Assembly (NCBI RefSeq): GCF_000621805.1
Contig: NZ_JHXH01000001.1
Coordinates: 62,001 to 126,000, forward strand
Length of the DNA stretch: 64,000 nt
Origin: Ruminococcus sp. FC2018
Lineage (GTDB): Bacteria; Bacillota; Clostridia; Oscillospirales; Ruminococcaceae
Direction: 5' to 3'
Shown here: in pieces, positions 58,094 to 64,000 of the stretch
Layout of the letters: each line of letters starts with the position of its first letter
How positions within the stretch are numbered: the stretch's first letter is position 1
The notes under the pieces: model-generated
What the model was told of the DNA's origin: nothing
The model's input: only the letters and a program-made list of their open reading frames with translations
Databases searched by the model: none
Made by a program: the position numbers and the translations under genes

Positions 58094-60046
58094 GTGTTGT
58101 GTTCAAAAAAATATTGCAAAGTATCATTGTGCACTATTTCACTGTTGATACTCACTGCTGTATTTAGCTTTGCTTTCCCCTTTTCATTAGCTGCAAGCGC
58201 ACAGCAGTCGGAAGCCGATGTCAGCAGCTGGTCTGAATTGCAAAAAGCGGTAGACAACGCCGTATCAGGTGATACGATCACATTGAATGCGGACATAACA
58301 GCAGGGGAAAATGACACATCGCTCGTCATACCCAATGGAAAAATGCTAACGCTTGACCTTAACGGACATACCATAGACCGTGCTCTGAAGGAACATAAAG
58401 GCAACGAGGGTACTGCCTTTTTTGTGCGCTCCGGTGCTATGCTTACCGTAACAGACAGATCGCTCAGCGCCGCAGGCAAGATCACAGGCGGATATTCAAC
58501 TCACGGAGGCGGCATCAATAATACCGGAGCGGTGATCCTCGAAGGCGGGTGCATCACGGGAAACACCGCCAAGGATTCCGGCGGCGGTATCGCCAACTAC
58601 GGTGACCTGGTCATTAAAGGCGGTTCGGTAACAGCCAACACCTCTCTTACACGCGGTGGAGGGGTGCTTAATGATGTCAAGGGATATATGACTGTTGACG
58701 AGGCGCTGATATACGGCAACAAAGCTCCTGAGGATACCGAGATATACAACCTGGGATCTGTGAAGGCTATCGGAGGCAAAACTGTTGATATCACTGCCGT
58801 TAAGTCAACTATGGATCTGGTAACGCTTCTGCCTTCTCTGGCATTGGTGATCGTTTTGTTCTTTTCAGTTTTTTTGGACAACTATCTGGAAAGAGATCAG
58901 AAAAGGATAATGTATGCTATATCCATACTTGTATTTACTTTGATCCTACAGAATTATTTTGATATATGGGTATACGTTTCGGGAAAAAGTATACTCTTCA
59001 GAACAGTTGTATCTATCTATGGTTATGCTGTGCGCCCTGCCATACTGGCACTGTTTATTCACATAATCAAACCCGGCGGAAAATATAAACTTGTGTGGGC
59101 GGCGGTGTGCATAAATGCCGGGATATATATGACTGCACTATTCTCACCGCTTGCATTTTCATTCTCTTCATTCGGCCATTTCAAATCGGGACCGTTGAAT
59201 CCAAGCTGTCTGGTAGTGAGCGTGCTGCTTTTTTTGTACTGCTTGTATCTTACGTTCAGCGTGTTTCGCCCAAAGGAGAAAAAAGAGACCTGGCTGCCTG
59301 TTCTTGCACTTGTGCTTATAAGCGCATCGGTGATAATGGATTATACCGTTGAATACAGCGAGCTGTCTGTGGGCTTTCTGACGATAGCTATTACCATAAG
59401 CTGCGTAATGTATTACATCTGGCTTCATCTTCAGTTCGTCCGTGCTCATGAGAGAGAATTGCAGGCGGAGCATCGGATCCAGATCATGATGACCCAGATT
59501 CAGCCCCATTTTCTGTTCAATACCCTGACTGCTATCCGTGCGCTTTGTGTAAAAGACCCTGATGCTGCTGTGCATACCATAGGATTGTTCAGTACCTATC
59601 TGCGCCAGAATCTTCAATCCTTGGATAAAGCAGGGCTCATACCGTTTTCAAAGGAACTGGAGCACACACGGGTCTATACCGAGATCGAAATGATACGGTT
59701 TCCCAATATCAGTATACAATACGATATCCGTGACAATGAGTGCTGTGTTCCTGCCCTTACGGTGCAGCCGCTTGTGGAAAACGCCATAAGGCACGGCGTG
59801 CGCAGCAAGGAAAAAGGCATTGTAAAAATAAGCGCTTACCGTGAGGATAACAGTCACCTGATAGTGATAGAGGATAACGGTATCGGATTTGATGTGCATA
59901 AGACAGACGATACGGATGATCTGCATATCGGAATATCTAACGTCCGTGAGCGCATAGAGAAAATGTGCGGCGGCACGGTAGAAATAGACAGCAGACCGGG
60001 TGAAAGCACGAAAGTCTTGATGAGGATACCGGTAAGTGAGGAGTGA
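58094..60046 (+). CDS. LytS-like sensor histidine kinase with beta-helix-type ectodomain
   Basis: A 650-residue membrane kinase. A signal peptide (about 10-35) leads to an extracellular region (about 40-235). Its repeated short strands, such as NTGAVILEGGCITGN, GGGIANYGDLVIKGG and RGGGVLNDVKGYMTV, point to a right-handed beta-helix. Six or seven membrane helices follow (about 240-455). The kinase part is of the LytS/YehU class: the phospho-acceptor His472 lies in MTQIQPHFLFNTLTA and the ATP-binding region ends with EDNGIGFD and GISNVRERIEKMCGGT. GTG at 58094 follows GGGGTGG. The next gene encodes its partner. The ectodomain resembles modules of the secreted protein at 61-63.5 kb, suggesting it senses or responds to a carbohydrate or wall ligand. 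Confidence 0.85.
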   Translation: MLCSKKYCKVSLCTISLLILTAVFSFAFPFSLAASAQQSEADVSSWSELQKAVDNAVSGDTITLNADITAGENDTSLVIPNGKMLTLDLNGHTIDRALKEHKGNEGTAFFVRSGAMLTVTDRSLSAAGKITGGYSTHGGGINNTGAVILEGGCITGNTAKDSGGGIANYGDLVIKGGSVTANTSLTRGGGVLNDVKGYMTVDEALIYGNKAPEDTEIYNLGSVKAIGGKTVDITAVKSTMDLVTLLPSLALVIVLFFSVFLDNYLERDQKRIMYAISILVFTLILQNYFDIWVYVSGKSILFRTVVSIYGYAVRPAILALFIHIIKPGGKYKLVWAAVCINAGIYMTALFSPLAFSFSSFGHFKSGPLNPSCLVVSVLLFLYCLYLTFSVFRPKEKKETWLPVLALVLISASVIMDYTVEYSELSVGFLTIAITISCVMYYIWLHLQFVRAHERELQAEHRIQIMMTQIQPHFLFNTLTAIRALCVKDPDAAVHTIGLFSTYLRQNLQSLDKAGLIPFSKELEHTRVYTEIEMIRFPNISIQYDIRDNECCVPALTVQPLVENAIRHGVRSKEKGIVKISAYREDNSHLIVIEDNGIGFDVHKTDDTDDLHIGISNVRERIEKMCGGTVEIDSRPGESTKVLMRIPVSEE

Positions 60047-60050
60047 AAAA

Positions 60051-60860
60051 ATGTATATCGTATGCGTAGACGATGAACCGTTGGCAGTGGAGGATACTCT
60101 GGCTATGTGCAGGAGCATATATTCCGACGTATATGCAAAAGGATTTTGCAAGGTGGACGATGCACTGGAATGGATAAGCTCAAATCCCATTGATATTGCA
60201 CTGCTTGATATTGATATGCCTGATATGAACGGAATAACCATGGCTGCACGGATCAGGGAGCTCAAGCCTGATACGGTGATACTGTTTCTGACTGCTTATA
60301 AGGAATTTGCCTATGATTCATTTTCGGTGCACCCAAGCGGATACCTGCTCAAGCCTGTGATGCCGCAGATGCTCAAAAGCGAGATAGAGTATGCGATGTC
60401 ATCCCGCCCGAAAAAAGATATTCAGCTTATCAAAGCTCGGACTTTCGGCAACTTTGATCTGTTCGTAAAGGGCAAACAGGTCACATTTAAGCGTTCCAAG
60501 GCAAAAGAAATGATGGCGTTTCTTATCGACCGCCGTGGCATGAGCGTGACTCGTGCGGAGATATCTGCTGTTTTATTTGAGGACTCGCTTTACGATCACA
60601 GCAGACAGAAATACCTTGATGCTATTATCCGCAGTCTGCGTGATACTTTAAGGGAATATGGCATAGATGACCTTCTTCAGATGGAGCGTACAGGTCTGCG
60701 CATAATTCCCGAAAAGATAGAATGTGATATGTACCGCTTCTACCGGGGAGATAGCGAGGCGATCCGGTCATACCGTGGAGAATATATGGAATCATATTCC
60801 TGGGCGAGTCTGATAGAAGCAGATATGCTGTCAATACGCAACAAGCGCAGCCAACAATAG
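60051..60860 (+). CDS. Response regulator with SARP/BTAD-like output domain
   Basis: A 269-residue protein. The receiver domain (1-120) has the acidic pair Asp7/Asp8, the phospho-acceptor Asp53 in ALLDIDMPDMNG, and the conserved Thr and Lys (TAYKEF..YLLKP). The C-terminal part (about 130-265) starts KARTFGNFDLFVKGKQVTFKRSKAKEMM in part, a winged-helix of the SARP/OmpR type. A short BTAD-like helical region follows. LytS-like kinases usually pair with LytTR regulators, so this output domain is less usual. The ATG at 60051 lies 4 nt after the kinase stop, and GAGGAG overlaps that stop. Confidence 0.88.
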   Translation: MYIVCVDDEPLAVEDTLAMCRSIYSDVYAKGFCKVDDALEWISSNPIDIALLDIDMPDMNGITMAARIRELKPDTVILFLTAYKEFAYDSFSVHPSGYLLKPVMPQMLKSEIEYAMSSRPKKDIQLIKARTFGNFDLFVKGKQVTFKRSKAKEMMAFLIDRRGMSVTRAEISAVLFEDSLYDHSRQKYLDAIIRSLRDTLREYGIDDLLQMERTGLRIIPEKIECDMYRFYRGDSEAIRSYRGEYMESYSWASLIEADMLSIRNKRSQQ

Positions 60861-60892
60861 ATGATACAGGACATCAATAATACTGAAAAAAT

Positions 60893-60928
60893 CATCTCTC
60901 TGATCCTGGTCGGAGAGATGTTTTTTTT
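60893..60928 (+). terminator. Operon terminator after the response regulator
   Basis: A perfect 8-bp stem CATCTCTC/GAGAGATG (60893-60900 with 60913-60920) followed by eight T. Confidence 0.9.
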
Positions 60929-60983
60929 ACAGTAGTTTACACACGCTTGCGTCAATCAGCTAAGGGTGCCGATGAAGATGTGA

Positions 60984-63515
60984 ATGGCGGCTGCCACCAA
61001 CACAGCACAACCATCTTACACCCAAAACGGTGTTACTATTGAAGTTGATGACCCGGGTGACACACAAAGCGGAGGCGGCTTCTTTGTTACGGCCGAAAAA
61101 CATGCAACAGTCAGTGCTCCGACCGGGTATGTAATAACGAAAGCAGAGTTTACCGCATCACATTATAATATAGAAATATTAAAATCAAATATAGGAACTG
61201 TAACTTACACCGAAACAACTGCCACCGTTAATGATATTTATGCCGGGACGTTTATTGTTGAAGCGTATGGCAAGAATGATATGGTACAGATCAGCAGTGT
61301 AACGGTCTGCTATGAGCCCAAATCGGACGACGTCAAAGGCGTACTGCTCAACAAGACCGCTGAAACCCTCGGCGTTGGCTCGCAAGTGAAGCTTAAAGCA
61401 AGAGTTATCCAGGAAGTTGCTGATCACAAAGACGTAGTATGGTTGAGCGACAATACGGACGTTGCAACAGTTGATCAAACCGGCAATGTTACAGCTGTAG
61501 CACCCGGCACTGCGACTATCACTGCGACCGCTACAAACGGTACCAATTCAAACACAGCTGACGATAAGACAGCTACCTGCACAATAATGGTGCTTACACC
61601 TATTGCGTATCTTGACTGGGACGCAGATAATAAGGCGGTCGTTGAAAAGAATGGCGATAACGCCTGCAAGCTCTACAACGTTATCCAGAGCACTGACGGC
61701 GATCTGGATCTGGATTCGGGATGGTATATTGTAAACAGCAACGTAACGATCAACGGTCTGGTCAGGATAAAAGGCGATGTTCATCTTATCCTCTGCGACA
61801 ATGCAAAGATGACCGTTAATAATACCGATTCCAAAAATCCCGATAATTATCAGGAATCCCCATTTGCTATCGAAGTCAAAGAAAACAACAGCCTGACCGT
61901 CTATGGGCAGAGCGAAGGTGATAATGCGGGAGTGCTGAATCCTATATGCAGCAAAGGAAATAGCATCAGCCTTCGTGAAAATTCAAGCATGACGGTAAAC
62001 AGCGGCAGGGTGACCACTAAAGCCGGAATCTACGGCGTTTTAACTCTTGGAACACTGACGATAAACGGCGGCGATGTGACATTCCACGGCAACAGCCGCG
62101 GCATTCTTCTTAACAAAAGTGCTAACAGCACCTATAATTATCCGTCCGGCGATCTGACGATAAACGGCGGAAGAACCACTGCTTATTCTGATACGTTTAG
62201 CGGGGCGATCTATAATAATGGCGATGGAGAAGTAAAATTTGCCGATAATATGTTTTTCACAGGGAAGGACAATAGAGACGACAGCTTAAAGGTTTTAAGG
62301 ATCACTGCTCCATTAGACATTTATTATTATTATTATTATTATTGGGTGCGTATCGAACCTGTTGCCGATGTCGCCGAAGTATCCCTCAACAAGTCTGAAA
62401 CAACTATCGCTGTCGGCGGCAAGGAAACGCTGAGCGCAACTGTAAGTCCTATAAATTCTGTTGGCACTGTGACATGGAAAAGCAGTGATGAAACAGTAGC
62501 AACGGTAGATGAAAGCGGTGTTGTGACCGCTGTCAGCGAAGGCACAGCCACCATAACCGCAACCGCCACAAACGGAACAGAAGAAACCGATGATGATAAG
62601 ACAGATACCTGTACAGTTACCGTGGAAGCGGACAAAAACTACATCAGCAGCGCAAGCCTCTCCCTTAACGGCGAGATAGGTGTTAACCTCTACATCAAGC
62701 TCGGCAATCTCATCGGCGATGGCGCTTATGTTATGGTCAAAGGACCAAACGATACCGAGGCAAAGAGAGTAGATCTCAATAGTGAATTGTATGACATCGA
62801 TCAGAACGCCTACAAGGTAAGCTGTCCTGTATATGCTCCGCAGATGGGCGAAAAAGTCGAGTTCACGCTGTACAACAAAAACAACGACCAGCACGAGATA
62901 TGGAACTCTGCAAAAACGGACAGCTACGAAGTTTACAGTTATTCTGTGAACGACTACATCGAAACAGCTAAGATCAACGAAAAGGCTTCTTATAAACTCA
63001 AAACTCTCGCAGGCAAAATGCAGAACTACGGAGCGTGGTCAAGAGATTACCTTATCGCAAGCAAACAGATAAGCAGCGATACAGCTGCGATAGCCACGGC
63101 GAAAGATGTAGAAGATGTTGGCGTAGGTACATTTGAAGACTGCAAGATCATCAAGAGCGACAGCTTTGTTGTGGAAGGATTGAGCGTTTCGCTCAGCCTT
63201 GACTCCAAGACAGCACTCAGAATTTACTACAAAGGCGACAAGATAGATGACATCACAGCATTTTGCGGGGATGAAAGTGTAACTTTAAAAACAGGCACGG
63301 CAAGAGATATGAATTATGTTGAGATAGATAATATCCCTGCACATCATCTTCGCGACAACTATGAATTTACCTTTGGCGACAAGGGAACAGCGACAGTCAG
63401 CGCATATTCATACTGTTATCTTGTACTTGCAAACAGCACAAACGAAAAGCTGAAAAGCACAGTCAAGGCAATGTATGAGTACAGCGAAACGGCAAAAATT
63501 TACTTTAATCAATAA
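60984..63515 (+). CDS. Ig-like (BIG2) repeat protein lacking a signal peptide
   Basis: The 843-residue frame holds, in order, a beta-rich domain (1-110), a BIG2 Ig-like domain (about 115-200, VLLNKTAETLGVGSQVKL..ATVDQTGNVTAVAPGTATITATA) and a carbohydrate-binding-like or beta-helix region (about 205-440) with TINGG repeats. A run of seven Tyr follows, then a second BIG2 domain (about 460-550) and a long C-terminal domain typical of secreted Ruminococcus proteins. No signal peptide is encoded: an in-frame TGA lies directly before the ATG, no promoter is evident and the ribosome-binding site is poor. The first residues (AAATNTAQPSYTQNGVTIEV) look like the mature N-terminus of a secreted relative, so the leader seems to have been lost. 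It may be a non-functional gene. Confidence 0.8.
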   Translation: MAAATNTAQPSYTQNGVTIEVDDPGDTQSGGGFFVTAEKHATVSAPTGYVITKAEFTASHYNIEILKSNIGTVTYTETTATVNDIYAGTFIVEAYGKNDMVQISSVTVCYEPKSDDVKGVLLNKTAETLGVGSQVKLKARVIQEVADHKDVVWLSDNTDVATVDQTGNVTAVAPGTATITATATNGTNSNTADDKTATCTIMVLTPIAYLDWDADNKAVVEKNGDNACKLYNVIQSTDGDLDLDSGWYIVNSNVTINGLVRIKGDVHLILCDNAKMTVNNTDSKNPDNYQESPFAIEVKENNSLTVYGQSEGDNAGVLNPICSKGNSISLRENSSMTVNSGRVTTKAGIYGVLTLGTLTINGGDVTFHGNSRGILLNKSANSTYNYPSGDLTINGGRTTAYSDTFSGAIYNNGDGEVKFADNMFFTGKDNRDDSLKVLRITAPLDIYYYYYYYWVRIEPVADVAEVSLNKSETTIAVGGKETLSATVSPINSVGTVTWKSSDETVATVDESGVVTAVSEGTATITATATNGTEETDDDKTDTCTVTVEADKNYISSASLSLNGEIGVNLYIKLGNLIGDGAYVMVKGPNDTEAKRVDLNSELYDIDQNAYKVSCPVYAPQMGEKVEFTLYNKNNDQHEIWNSAKTDSYEVYSYSVNDYIETAKINEKASYKLKTLAGKMQNYGAWSRDYLIASKQISSDTAAIATAKDVEDVGVGTFEDCKIIKSDSFVVEGLSVSLSLDSKTALRIYYKGDKIDDITAFCGDESVTLKTGTARDMNYVEIDNIPAHHLRDNYEFTFGDKGTATVSAYSYCYLVLANSTNEKLKSTVKAMYEYSETAKIYFNQ
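62321..62341 (+). repeat. TAT trinucleotide repeat within the Ig-like gene
   Basis: Seven TAT codons (Tyr) in a row followed by TGG. A slippage-prone microsatellite that would change Tyr number without a frameshift. Confidence 0.8.
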
Positions 63516-63533
63516 CAAAGGGGAGTAAAAGTG

Positions 63534-63659
63534 ATGAAAAAAGAGTATTTGTAATTGGAAATTGAGGTCATCAGGTTCCAGTCGGAGGATGTTATCGTAA
63601 CAAGCTGTTCAACACAGACTGACTGTGGGTCGGAACTCACACCAATGCCTGTCGGATAG
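63534..63659 (+). pseudogene. Small peptide gene with an in-frame stop
   Basis: An AAAGGGGAG Shine-Dalgarno lies before the ATG at 63534. The frame reads MKKEYL, TAA (63552-63554), then LEIEVIRFQSEDVIVTS and a Cys/Thr-rich end to TAG (63657-63659), 41 residues in all with the stop. The pattern of Lys-Lys-x-Tyr near the start and a hydrophobic/acidic core resembles small peptide genes common in gut Clostridia, often with Pro-Glu where Leu-Glu stands here. The single stop makes it a likely pseudogene, or a sequencing or assembly error. Confidence 0.5.
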
Positions 63660-63684
63660 CTTTTAGATCTTGTTAATAACAGCG

Positions 63685-63721
63685 AAAAGGGATCACTTTT
63701 GATTGAAAGTGACCCTTTTTT
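63685..63721 (+). terminator. Terminator after the peptide gene
   Basis: AAAAGGG-TCACTTT/AAAGTGACCCTTTT stem with one bulged base and a long T-run. Confidence 0.85.
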
Positions 63722-63837
63722 TGTTGCAAAGAAAAATAATAAGACTTGCTTTGCTTGATGGATATTTGATGGATACCGTGTGATAAAATGTAAAGGAGTA
63801 TAAATTGATAGTTCATCAACCGTAAGGAGGACACCAT

Positions 63838-64000
63838 ATGAAAGGAAAAATAGTTAAGCGTTTGGCGGCATTTGCTGTAGCTCTGGCAATGATAGGTTCG
63901 AGCCTGCCTGCCGAACTTGGCGGCATCGGTCTATTTGATGGTTTTTCGCTGACAGCGAGTGCAGCACAGGAAGCTGTATCTTACACAGTATACAGCTGGA
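63838..64000 (+). CDS. Secreted protein, 5' part only
   Basis: The frame starts at the ATG 63838, 7 nt after AAGGAGG, and runs off the window. The 54 visible residues are a signal peptide: basic MKGKIVKRL, a hydrophobic core and a cleavage region ending in TASAA. The pattern SLPAELGGIGLFDG followed by an ASA site is typical of secreted Ruminococcus proteins with Ig-like or carbohydrate-binding domains, and matches what seems to be missing from the Ig-like gene upstream. The rest of the protein cannot be judged. Confidence 0.85.
   Translation, partial: MKGKIVKRLAAFAVALAMIGSSLPAELGGIGLFDGFSLTASAAQEAVSYTVYSW

Overview
The window reads as the chromosome of a spore-forming, low-to-mid GC Gram-positive of the class Clostridia, most like Ruminococcus or a related Oscillospiraceae genus. 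The evidence is spoIVA next to a SipL-type DUF3794/LysM gene, a T-box in front of ileS, many vegetative promoters of the TTGACA-17-TATAAT type, U-rich hairpin terminators after most operons, a CsbB/YfhO pair, VanW and YqeG proteins, and secreted Ig-like proteins typical of gut Ruminococcus. The genus is an inference from gene content. No plasmid, prophage or CRISPR signal was seen.

Layout. 0-4.5 kb: end of a FakA/YloV-type gene, metA and glyA (divergent), and an AraC regulator. 4.5-9.9 kb: tRNA-Leu, a lepB-rbgA-rnhB-yraN-thrC run, a small DUF1540 gene on the minus strand and a phosphoesterase. 9.9-13.2 kb: tig-clpP-clpX. 13.3-20.3 kb, minus strand: a small secreted repeat protein, oligoendopeptidase F, and a cdaR-like/ftsE/ftsX/M23 peptidase operon. 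20.6-24 kb: rimM-trmD, HPr, an acidic Cys-rich membrane peptide and rsmE. 24-27.5 kb: type-2 ileS with its isoleucine T-box. 27.6-34 kb: a polyprenyl-phosphate glycosyltransferase/YfhO pair, membrane proteins and a YgjP-like metallohydrolase. 34-37 kb: sipL-spoIVA. 37-47.3 kb: a membrane HD-GYP protein, a spermidine-synthase-like protein, a DUF1508 protein, tRNA-Pro, YczE and NCS2 transporters, an unknown gene with ldh, a PrsA-like lipoprotein, smpB and tmRNA. 47.4-51.1 kb: a REC/HD-GYP/HPt protein and a TIM-barrel/YqeG/VanW operon.

The accessory part is 51.1-64 kb. It holds an HPr-kinase-like gene, a PqqD-like gene, a decayed S24/S26 peptidase-like gene and an ABC exporter, which together look like a partly broken peptide-modification/export locus. 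An internally deleted IS200 element follows, then an LTA-synthase-like phosphotransferase, a lipoprotein, a LytS-like kinase with a predicted beta-helix ectodomain and its SARP-like response regulator. Downstream are an Ig-like protein lacking its signal peptide, a small peptide gene interrupted by an in-frame stop, and the start of another secreted protein.

Functional links. The FtsEX/M23 operon fits the FtsEX-PcsB scheme of cell-wall hydrolase control. The CsbB/YfhO pair and the LtaS-like enzyme fit wall-polymer synthesis and decoration. SmpB and tmRNA are adjacent parts of trans-translation. SipL and SpoIVA form the base of the spore coat. Where an internal start codon had a good Shine-Dalgarno sequence, or a promoter lay inside the longest reading frame, the shorter gene is given.
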